Positions 1 to 5,465 of a stretch of DNA of 8,723 bases are shown in pieces (position 1 is the stretch's first letter; each line of letters opens with the position of its first letter). The notes beneath the pieces were generated by a model that was given only the letters and a program-made list of their open reading frames with translations, did no database searches and had not been told where the DNA came from. The translations under genes were made by a program, and so were the position numbers. The stretch lies in NCBI GenBank assembly GCA_045590395.1, contig JAZNQX010000141.1, forward strand, positions 1 through 8,723, given 5' to 3'. The stretch comes from SIG607 sp045590395. Its GTDB lineage: Bacteria; Bacillota; Clostridia; Oscillospirales; Acutalibacteraceae.

Positions 1-115
1 GGGACAGCCTGTAGCATTAGTGGGAAGCACAGGCAGGTCAACGGGAAATCATCTGCATTTTGAGGTTTTAATAGACAACAGACCCGTTAACGCCCAGTGG
101 TATATGGAGTTTTAA
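1..115 (+). CDS. M23 (LytM-like) peptidase, C-terminal fragment
   Basis: Only the last 37 residues are in the window, read in the frame whose first full codon is at base 2 and ending with TAA at 113-115. The fragment contains the STGRSTGNHLHFEV stretch. HxH within HLHFE is the second zinc-ligand motif of M23/lysostaphin-type peptidases, which cut peptidoglycan cross-links or serve as non-catalytic LytM modules. The first motif (HxxxD) would lie upstream, so catalytic competence cannot be judged. Only one base separates its stop from the next gene, an M50 metalloprotease, and that gene's Shine-Dalgarno sits inside this one. The M23-then-M50 order matches spoIVFA-spoIVFB of Bacillus, where the LytM-containing SpoIVFA holds the protease SpoIVFB in check. 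A similar role is inferred, not shown. Confidence 0.85.
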   Translation, partial: GQPVALVGSTGRSTGNHLHFEVLIDNRPVNAQWYMEF

Positions 116-116
116 T

Positions 117-707
117 ATGTCTTTTAAAATATTTTCCACAAAGGTTACCGTTTCTTTTCTTTTTATGGCGGTGCTGTCCCTTATGCTTCTTAGCGATAAA
201 ACGGGCTATGCGCTTTTAATGATATGCTCTGCCACTATTCACGAGGCAGGGCATTTTCTGGCTATGCTGATTTGTAAATGTAAACCTACCGAAATAAAGC
301 TTATACCGGGCTCGGTGCAGATATGTGCGCCGCCCGTAAGACTTAAACACGAAACCTTTATACTTATCTGCGGCCCCTTGGTCAATTTCTTTATTTTTGT
401 ATTATTTTTTGTTTTAAGCAGTTTGTGTGACAGTATAAAGCTTATGGAATTTTCCCTTATAAATCTGCTTTATTTCGCTTTTAATATACTGCCGTTTTCG
501 GGTCTTGACGGCGGAAGTATTCTTTATAACCTTATACTAAAGAAAAAAGGGGATAAAACGGCGGAAAAAACGCTTAATTTGCTAACAATATTATCGGCAG
601 TTGCGGCATTACTTGTTTTTATATTGTCGGCGCTGCGAGGAAATGTAAATTATTCGGTATGTATTTTGGGTTGCTACCTTATTTTGTCGGTTTTTCTTAA
701 ATTTTAG
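117..707 (+). CDS. M50 site-2 protease family membrane metalloprotease (SpoIVFB-like)
   Basis: This 196-residue, highly hydrophobic protein is predicted to cut other proteins within the membrane. The zinc motif HEAGH is at residues 42-46 (His42, Glu43, His46) in an early membrane helix. The family's other signatures are present: GPLVN at 86-90, and the third ligand in NILPFSGLDGG at 123-133 (Asp131). About six hydrophobic segments can be seen, near 10-27, 30-52, 80-103, 112-127, 152-170 and 176-194. The length suits the short SpoIVFB/M50B group without a PDZ or CBS domain. The ATG lies one base after the upstream M23 stop, with TGGAG at 105-109 as ribosome binding site, so translation is probably coupled. 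In Bacillus the related SpoIVFB activates pro-sigma-K in the mother cell. That role is a family-based guess; the substrate could be another membrane protein. Confidence 0.85.
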   Translation: MSFKIFSTKVTVSFLFMAVLSLMLLSDKTGYALLMICSATIHEAGHFLAMLICKCKPTEIKLIPGSVQICAPPVRLKHETFILICGPLVNFFIFVLFFVLSSLCDSIKLMEFSLINLLYFAFNILPFSGLDGGSILYNLILKKKGDKTAEKTLNLLTILSAVAALLVFILSALRGNVNYSVCILGCYLILSVFLKF

Positions 708-736
708 TTGAAAGAAACAAATAATTATTGTATCAT
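708..736 (+). promoter_or_regulatory. Candidate internal sigma-A promoter for the radical SAM/DUF2344 pair
   Basis: TTGAAA at 708-713 and TATCAT at 731-736 are separated by exactly 17 bases; each matches the consensus at five of six positions. It begins directly after the M50 stop. The predicted start near 743 leaves a leader of only about 12 bases, with the weak ribosome binding site GGTGAT (744-749) at its very 5' end. That makes the assignment uncertain, because AT-rich DNA can produce such matches by chance. Confidence 0.4.
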
Positions 737-751
737 TATTACTGGTGATAC
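730..751. repeat. Inverted repeat over the candidate -10 box and ribosome binding site
   Basis: GTATCA at 730-735 is the exact reverse complement of TGATAC at 746-751, with a 10-base spacer; two further G-T pairs would be possible in RNA. The arms cover the candidate -10 element and the GGTGAT ribosome binding site of the radical SAM gene. It could be an operator, or an RNA hairpin on read-through transcripts from the M50 gene that hides the ribosome binding site. A six-base arm is short and chance is possible. Confidence 0.35.
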
Positions 752-754
752 TTA

Positions 755-2596
755 ATGGATAATAAAAGACTTGAAGAGCTGTTTCTTACCGTGCAAAAAC
801 CGGGCAGATACAGTGGTAATGAGCAGGGAAGTATTATAAAGGATAAAAAGAAGATAGACGTAAGGTTTGCCTTTTGCTTTCCTGATACCTATGAGATAGG
901 TATGTCCCATCTTGGTATGAAGATACTTTATTCACTCTTTAACAGCAGAGAGGATATCTGGTGTGAAAGAGTTTTTGCCCCTTGGGTAGATTTTCGTAAT
1001 GTAATGATAGAAAATAATATTCCTCTTTTTGCGTTGGAGAGCCGTGACCCTATCAGCGAGTTTGACTTTATCGGCTTTACTCTTCAGTATGAAATGAGCT
1101 ATACTAATGTACTTTCTATGCTCGACCTTGCAGGTCTGCCCCTAAAAAGCAAGGACAGAAAGGATTTGTCACCCATAGTTGTAGCAGGTGGCCCTTGTGT
1201 TTGCAATGCAGAACCTATTGCAGAGTTTATTGACCTTTTCTTTTTAGGAGAGGGCGAAGAGGTTGACCTTCTTGTAATTGACCTTTATAAAGAGTGTAAG
1301 AAAAACGGTGAAAGCAAGGAGGAATTCCTTAAAAAAGCCGCAAAAATAGAGGGCGTTTATGTGCCAAGCCTTTATGAAGTTGCTTATGACGGTGACAAAA
1401 TAAAGAGCATTACGGCAAAAGACGGCGCCCCCGAAACCGTAAAGAAGCGTATTATAAAGGATTTGGACAAGGCTCATTACCCCGAAACCTTTGTTGTTCC
1501 TTTTATTGAGATTGTTCACGACAGAGCCGTTCAGGAGATATACAGAGGCTGTATAAGAGGTTGCCGTTTTTGTCAGGCAGGCTTTATCTACAGACCTGTA
1601 AGGGAAAAGTCGCCCGATGTTATAAATAAACAGGCGCGTGATTTATGCAGTTCTACGGGATATGACGAAATATCCCTTTCCTCACTTTCTACAAGTGACT
1701 ATACCAAAATCGGAGAATTACTTGAAAAGCTTATTGACTGGACCGACAAGGATAGGGTAAGCCTTTCTCTGCCGTCGCTTAGAATTGATAATTTCTCCCC
1801 TGAGCTTTTAGAGAAAATAAATCATATACGCAAAAGCGGTCTTACCTTTGCTCCCGAGGCAGGTACACAGCGCCTTAGAGATGTTATAAACAAAAACATT
1901 ACTGAGGAAGAAATACTTGAAACCTGCCGTATTGCTTTTGCAGGGGGACATACCTCGGTTAAGCTTTATTTTATGCTTGGCCTTCCCACCGAAACCGATG
2001 AAGACCTTAAAGGTATAGCCGACCTTGCACAGAAAATAGTTGATATTTACTATGCAATGCCGAATAAACCCAAGGGAAAAAGCGTTGATGTGGGGGTTAG
2101 CGTTTCAACCTTTGTGCCCAAGCCCTTTACACCCTTCCAGTTTGAGCCTCAAATTTCAAGAGATGAAATTTTAAGGCGTCAGGAATACCTTAGAAGCCAA
2201 ATTAAAACCAAGAAAATTTCTCTCTCCTGGCACGACAGTAACACAAGCTTTCTTGAGGGCGTTTTTGCAAGAGGTGACAGAAGATTGGCTACTGTTATTG
2301 AGGAGGCTTATAAAAGCGGCTGTATATTTGACGGTTGGAGTGAGTGCTTTGACCTTGAAAAATGGCTTGAAATATTCAAAAAACAGGGTATTGACCCTGA
2401 AAAATACAGTGGCAGAAAATTCGGCTTTGATGAGATTCTTCCCTGGGAGCATCTTGACTATGCCGTTACTAAGGATTTCTTTATAAAGCAGAATATGCTA
2501 GCTAAAGAAGAGGTTACTACTCCTAACTGCCGTATCTCATGTGCGGCCTGCGGCGCAAACTGTTATAAGGAGGGTGTCTGCTTTGAAAAACGTTAG
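755..2596 (+). CDS. TIGR03960-type radical SAM protein with B12-binding-like N-terminus
   Basis: The protein has 613 residues, about the usual family length. The N-terminal ~250 residues (for example FPDTYEIGMSHLG at 42-54, VVAGGPCVCNAEP at 142-154, LGEGEEV at 164-170) resemble the cobalamin-binding-like domain of this family. The radical SAM cluster motif CxxxCxxC follows in YRGCIRGCRFC (Cys266, Cys270, Cys273), with a barrel domain to about 480. The extreme C-terminus carries five more cysteines (592, 596, 599, 603, 609), possibly a second iron-sulfur site. The family's function is not established; its usual partner DUF2344 and common proximity to ribonuclease G and L21/L27 hint at an RNA or ribosome link. 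The start is the ATG at 755 after GGTGAT (744-749). The 3' end overlaps the next gene by 14 bases, so the two are probably co-translated. Confidence 0.92.
   Translation: MDNKRLEELFLTVQKPGRYSGNEQGSIIKDKKKIDVRFAFCFPDTYEIGMSHLGMKILYSLFNSREDIWCERVFAPWVDFRNVMIENNIPLFALESRDPISEFDFIGFTLQYEMSYTNVLSMLDLAGLPLKSKDRKDLSPIVVAGGPCVCNAEPIAEFIDLFFLGEGEEVDLLVIDLYKECKKNGESKEEFLKKAAKIEGVYVPSLYEVAYDGDKIKSITAKDGAPETVKKRIIKDLDKAHYPETFVVPFIEIVHDRAVQEIYRGCIRGCRFCQAGFIYRPVREKSPDVINKQARDLCSSTGYDEISLSSLSTSDYTKIGELLEKLIDWTDKDRVSLSLPSLRIDNFSPELLEKINHIRKSGLTFAPEAGTQRLRDVINKNITEEEILETCRIAFAGGHTSVKLYFMLGLPTETDEDLKGIADLAQKIVDIYYAMPNKPKGKSVDVGVSVSTFVPKPFTPFQFEPQISRDEILRRQEYLRSQIKTKKISLSWHDSNTSFLEGVFARGDRRLATVIEEAYKSGCIFDGWSECFDLEKWLEIFKKQGIDPEKYSGRKFGFDEILPWEHLDYAVTKDFFIKQNMLAKEEVTTPNCRISCAACGANCYKEGVCFEKR
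2567..2585 (+). promoter_or_regulatory. Ribosome binding site and TTG start of the DUF2344 gene
   Basis: AAGGAGGG at 2567-2574 is a near-perfect Shine-Dalgarno lying inside the end of the radical SAM gene. Eight bases later comes TTG at 2583-2585, in frame with the DUF2344 gene. The in-frame ATG at 2541 lies upstream of this site with no ribosome binding site of its own and would add 14 residues unlike the family. The in-frame GTG at 2574 lies within the Shine-Dalgarno itself. TTG at 2583 is therefore the supported start. Confidence 0.8.
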
Positions 2597-3215
2597 AGTG
2601 TTTTTTGAGAAAAAAGAGGGTATGCGCTTTATTTCTCATCTCGATATGAACAGATTTTTTACCCGTGTGCTTAGAAAAAGCGGACTTCCTATCTGGTATA
2701 CCGAGGGCTTTAATCCTCACCCTTATCTTACCTTTGCTTTGCCGCTTTCACTGGGCTTTGAAAGCAGGTATGAAATTCTTGATTTTAAACTTATCGATGA
2801 TGAATTTCCACTAATAAAGGTAAAGGAAGCCTTGCTACCTGTACTGCCCTGCGGCATTACCGTTTTGAAGGTTGCCGAGCCGTTAAAAAAAGCGGGTAAA
2901 ATAGCCTTTGCAGGCTTTGATATTGTTTTCGAAAATGAGAAAACCGCAAAGGAATTTTATGAGTATTTAAACAGCAAAAACGTAGTAGTTTCAAAGAAAA
3001 CAAAAAGAGGGCAGATAAAGGTAGAGGAAATATCCGAAAAAATAACCGATGCCGCTCAAAACGGTAACCTGGTGTCACTTGTACTGCCTGCAGGAAATGA
3101 CAATATAAATCCGTCCACTATTGTCACAGCCTTTGGCGAAAAGCAGGGAAGAACACTTAGCGCAGGCTATGTTCGAACTGCTGTTTTTGACGCAGATAAG
3201 CAACTTTTTGAATAA
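2583..3215 (+). CDS. TIGR03936 / DUF2344 radical SAM-associated protein
   Basis: This 210-residue protein begins at a TTG preceded by AAGGAGGG. The N-terminal third carries the family signature: MRFISHLDMNRFFTRVLRKS near 14-33, then YTEGFNPHP at 39-47 and LPLSLGFES at 53-61. The C-terminal part is less conserved. DUF2344 proteins occur as a separate partner of, or fused to, the TIGR03960 radical SAM protein, exactly the arrangement here with a 14-base overlap, so the two very likely act together. The biochemical role is unknown; an RNA or ribosome-related modification is only inferred from typical neighbours. The gene ends the transcription unit: a strong terminator begins seven bases after the stop. 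Codon use resembles the preceding genes, with frequent AAA and ATA. Confidence 0.9.
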   Translation: MKNVRVFFEKKEGMRFISHLDMNRFFTRVLRKSGLPIWYTEGFNPHPYLTFALPLSLGFESRYEILDFKLIDDEFPLIKVKEALLPVLPCGITVLKVAEPLKKAGKIAFAGFDIVFENEKTAKEFYEYLNSKNVVVSKKTKRGQIKVEEISEKITDAAQNGNLVSLVLPAGNDNINPSTIVTAFGEKQGRTLSAGYVRTAVFDADKQLFE

Positions 3216-3221
3216 TTTTTT

Positions 3222-3265
3222 AAAAGCAACAAAGAGTAAATAAAATTCTTTGTTGCTTTTTATTT
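3222..3265 (+). terminator. Rho-independent terminator after the DUF2344 gene
   Basis: The arms AAAAGCAACAAAGA (3222-3235) and TCTTTGTTGCTTTT (3247-3260) pair over 14 bases around an 11-base AT-rich loop, followed by a T-rich tail. Because T-runs lie on both sides (3216-3221 is also T-rich), some termination in the other direction is possible. It ends the M23/M50/radical SAM/DUF2344 unit and isolates the next genes. Confidence 0.9.
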
Positions 3266-3312
3266 ATTTGATATAAACAGCAATATTTGTCTATAAATAT
3301 ATGCTTTTTGTC

Positions 3313-3341
3313 TTTACTTTTTAGAAACAATTTGCTATTAT
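3313..3341 (+). promoter_or_regulatory. Extended -10 sigma-A promoter of the isomerase/oxidoreductase unit
   Basis: TTTACT (3313-3318) and TATTAT (3336-3341) are 17 bases apart, and TGC immediately precedes the -10 box, giving an extended -10 element. The predicted start is near 3348. AT-rich DNA upstream could act as an UP element. The position between a strong terminator and the first gene of the pair supports this as the unit's own promoter. Confidence 0.7.
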
Positions 3342-3345
3342 ACAG

Positions 3346-3367
3346 TTAAGCGAAAAGCTTCGCTTAA
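3346..3367. repeat. Perfect inverted repeat at the predicted transcription start
   Basis: The arms TTAAGCGAA (3346-3354) and TTCGCTTAA (3359-3367) are exact reverse complements around the four bases AAGC. The repeat starts five bases after the -10 box, so it covers the predicted transcription start. It is well placed for a repressor operator. In RNA it would put a 9-bp hairpin at or near the very 5' end of the messenger, which could protect it from decay. It is not followed by a proper T-run and is not read as a terminator. Confidence 0.65.
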
Positions 3368-3391
3368 TTTTAAAAATATGGGGGATTACTT

Positions 3392-4213
3392 ATGAGTAAG
3401 TTACCTATCGGTATTCAGCTTTATTCTGTAAGAGAAGATATGAAGGCTGATTTTGCCGGAACACTTAAAAAAATCAAGGAAATGGGTTATGATGCAGTAG
3501 AATTTGCAGGTCTTTTCGAGCACTCTGCTGCCGAAGTTAAGGCTATGTGCGAAGAAATCGGCCTTATTCCTGTTTCTGCTCACGTTGGTCGCGCTGTTAT
3601 AATGGCTGATGTTGCCAAGGTTGTAGCCGACTATGCAAAGATTGGTTGTAAGTTTATAGTTATTCCGTGGGCTTCTGCTGAAAAAGAACTTCCCGGTTCT
3701 GCAGGTTATGCAGATTTCCTTAAGGACATCAACACTATTTCTGCAGAGTGCGCAAAGTACGGCATAAAGCTTCTTTATCACAACCATGATTTTGAATTTA
3801 CTAAAATTGACGGTGAGTATATTCTTGATAAGCTTTATTCCGACACTACTCCCGATGTACTCCAGACTCAGATTGACACTTGTTGGGCAAATGTAGGCGG
3901 TGAAAATCCTGCTAACTATGTTCTTAAATACAGTGGCAGAGCTCCCCTTGTTCATATTAAAGACTTTGTCGGCTCTAAGAGCGCTAATATGTATGAGCTT
4001 ATTGACGGCGGTGAGGTTGAAGGTAAGGCAGAGGCTGTTCCCTTCGAGCTTCGTCCTGTAGGCTATGGCGTTCAGGATGTTCTTTCCATCATCAAGGCTG
4101 CTGAAAAGGCAGGCGCTCAGATGGTTATTGTTGAGCAGGACCAGCCTTCTCTCGGCAGAACTCCTATTGAGTGTGCTAAGCTCAGCATAGATTACATCAG
4201 AACAATTTATTAA
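3392..4213 (+). CDS. Sugar phosphate isomerase/epimerase family TIM-barrel protein
   Basis: This 273-residue cytoplasmic protein belongs to the AP-endonuclease-2/xylose-isomerase-like TIM-barrel superfamily. The opening GIQLYSVRED (7-16) is typical of the group. Later motifs fit its metal site: LLYHNHDFEF (127-136), QIDTCWA (160-166, Asp162), VHIKD (187-191, His188) and VIVEQD (245-250, Glu248). Members isomerise, epimerise or cleave sugars and keto-sugars with a divalent metal (for example IolE-like dehydratases and tagatose epimerase relatives); the substrate cannot be read from sequence. The ATG follows GGGGGAT at 3380-3386. It is the first gene of a two-gene unit with a Gfo/Idh/MocA oxidoreductase 35 bases downstream, suggesting it handles the product or precursor of that enzyme. 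Codon use is biased: 4 ATA among 24 Ile codons, many GCT and GGT, consistent with strong expression. Confidence 0.88.
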   Translation: MSKLPIGIQLYSVREDMKADFAGTLKKIKEMGYDAVEFAGLFEHSAAEVKAMCEEIGLIPVSAHVGRAVIMADVAKVVADYAKIGCKFIVIPWASAEKELPGSAGYADFLKDINTISAECAKYGIKLLYHNHDFEFTKIDGEYILDKLYSDTTPDVLQTQIDTCWANVGGENPANYVLKYSGRAPLVHIKDFVGSKSANMYELIDGGEVEGKAEAVPFELRPVGYGVQDVLSIIKAAEKAGAQMVIVEQDQPSLGRTPIECAKLSIDYIRTIY

Positions 4214-4234
4214 ACTTATAAATTAAAACTTTTC

Positions 4235-4251
4235 AAGGAGTGTTAATTATG
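4235..4251 (+). promoter_or_regulatory. Ribosome binding site fixing the oxidoreductase start
   Basis: AAGGAG at 4235-4240 is eight bases upstream of ATG at 4249. An in-frame GTG at 4240-4242 overlaps the last base of this Shine-Dalgarno and has no suitably placed site of its own, so the ATG at 4249 is the supported start. Confidence 0.85.
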
Positions 4252-5421
4252 GCAGACAATGTATTAGACAGATTTGACGGTAATTTTACCGAAGAAAAGG
4301 CAGTGGATTCCAGCAAAAAGGTTAAAGTTGGTATCATCGGTACCGGTTGGATTGCAGAAGCACACATCAGAACTTATCTTCAGATGGAAGATGTAGAAGT
4401 TGTAGCTCTTGCTGACCTTATCCCCGGTAAAGCTGAGGCTTTTGCTAAGAAGTTCGGTGTTGAAGGCGCAAAATATTATCCTTCTCACAAAGAGCTTATT
4501 GATGCAGGCGAGGTAGAAGCAGTTTCTATTTGTACCTACAACTGTCAGCACGCAGAGCCTACCATTTATGCTCTTAACCACGGTGTAAATGTAATGCTCG
4601 AAAAGCCCTTTACTGTAACTCTTGACGAGGCAGTTGAGGTTATGAAGGCTGAAAAGGCAAGCGGTAAGCTTCTTACCATCGGCTTCCAGCCCCGTATGAG
4701 CGAAAATATGAAGATGATTAAGAAGATAGTTGACTCAGGCGAACTCGGTCAGATTTACTATCTTAAGGCAGGCGGCGGCCGTCGTCACGGTATTCCTACT
4801 CCTTATGGTACTACCTTTATTGAGAAAGAAACCGGCGGTATCGGCGCTATGGGTGATATCGGTTGCTATTCTCTCGATATGCTTCTTAACGCTGTTGGCT
4901 ATCCGAAGCCCTTAACCGTTACAGGTTACACCTCTGACTTCTTCGGTAAGAACCCTGAATACTTCACCAACGACGATAAGCCCGCTGATTATGCAGACAA
5001 GTTCGGTGTTGATGACTTTGCTGCAGGCTTTATTCGTCTTGAAGGCGGCATTATGCTTGACTTTATGATTTCCTGGGCTATGCACATGGATACCATCGGC
5101 GATGCTATCATTCTTGGTACTAAGGGTGGTCTCCGTATTCCTTCTACTCAGTGCTGGAACGGTGAATTTGATACACCTCTTACCATTTACAAGAATGTGG
5201 CAGGCAAGGATGTTGAATATAAAGTTCCGCTGGGCAAATCAACTAAGAACGGCAAAGACCTGTTCTTCAACAAGCTTCGTGAATTTATCGACGCTGTTAA
5301 GTTCGGTGGCGAGCCTACCGTTCCTTCCAGCCAGATTATTTACAATCAGGCTATTATCGACGGTATCATTAAGTCTAATGCTATCGGTAAGGAAATTGAA
5401 ATCGAAATTCCTGAAATCTAA
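4249..5421 (+). CDS. Gfo/Idh/MocA family NAD(P)-dependent oxidoreductase
   Basis: The protein has 390 residues from the ATG at 4249. The Rossmann motif is VGIIGTGWIAEAH (27-39), after a polar ~22-residue N-terminal extension. LEKPFT (117-122) gives the family's catalytic lysine, Lys119. The C-terminal alpha/beta domain starts with the RRHGIPTPYG stretch (178-187) and GGIGAMGDIGCYSLD (196-210). In the usual DxGxHxxD pattern the histidine is replaced here by Tyr207, as in glucose-fructose oxidoreductase-like members. Such enzymes oxidise or reduce a sugar or cyclitol hydroxyl with a bound or dissociable nicotinamide cofactor. The gene follows the TIM-barrel gene after 35 bases without a terminator and ends at a bidirectional terminator. 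ATA is only 1 of 36 Ile codons and AAG outnumbers AAA, a bias suggesting high expression. The substrate is unknown; no transporter or glycosidase is adjacent. Confidence 0.9.
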   Translation: MADNVLDRFDGNFTEEKAVDSSKKVKVGIIGTGWIAEAHIRTYLQMEDVEVVALADLIPGKAEAFAKKFGVEGAKYYPSHKELIDAGEVEAVSICTYNCQHAEPTIYALNHGVNVMLEKPFTVTLDEAVEVMKAEKASGKLLTIGFQPRMSENMKMIKKIVDSGELGQIYYLKAGGGRRHGIPTPYGTTFIEKETGGIGAMGDIGCYSLDMLLNAVGYPKPLTVTGYTSDFFGKNPEYFTNDDKPADYADKFGVDDFAAGFIRLEGGIMLDFMISWAMHMDTIGDAIILGTKGGLRIPSTQCWNGEFDTPLTIYKNVAGKDVEYKVPLGKSTKNGKDLFFNKLREFIDAVKFGGEPTVPSSQIIYNQAIIDGIIKSNAIGKEIEIEIPEI

Positions 5422-5434
5422 TAAACAAAAAGAG

Positions 5435-5465
5435 ACCGCCGCTGTTAAACAGCGGCGGTTTTTTA
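5435..5465. terminator. Bidirectional terminator between convergent oxidoreductase and thioredoxin genes
   Basis: The arms ACCGCCGCTG (5435-5444) and CAGCGGCGGT (5450-5459) form a GC-rich 10-bp stem, extendable by one T-A pair, with a tiny loop. On the + strand it is followed by a T-run (5459-5464) and ends the oxidoreductase unit. On the - strand the A-rich stretch at 5422-5431 provides a T-rich tail, so the same hairpin can end the thioredoxin transcript, whose stop codon lies at 5466-5468. Confidence 0.92.

Noticed and set aside
3346..3375. The 9-bp hairpin read as a terminator or attenuator
   Set aside because: The predicted start lies inside the repeat, and the following TTTTAAAAAT is not a proper T-run, so an operator or 5' stabiliser fits better.
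3401..3955. 184-codon open frame on the minus strand inside the isomerase gene
   Set aside because: It lies antisense to a clear gene with strongly biased codons, has no matching ribosome binding site, and its product shows no recognisable domain.
4240..4248. GTG at 4240 as the start of the oxidoreductase
   Set aside because: It overlaps the Shine-Dalgarno AAGGAG; the ATG at 4249 is correctly spaced from it.
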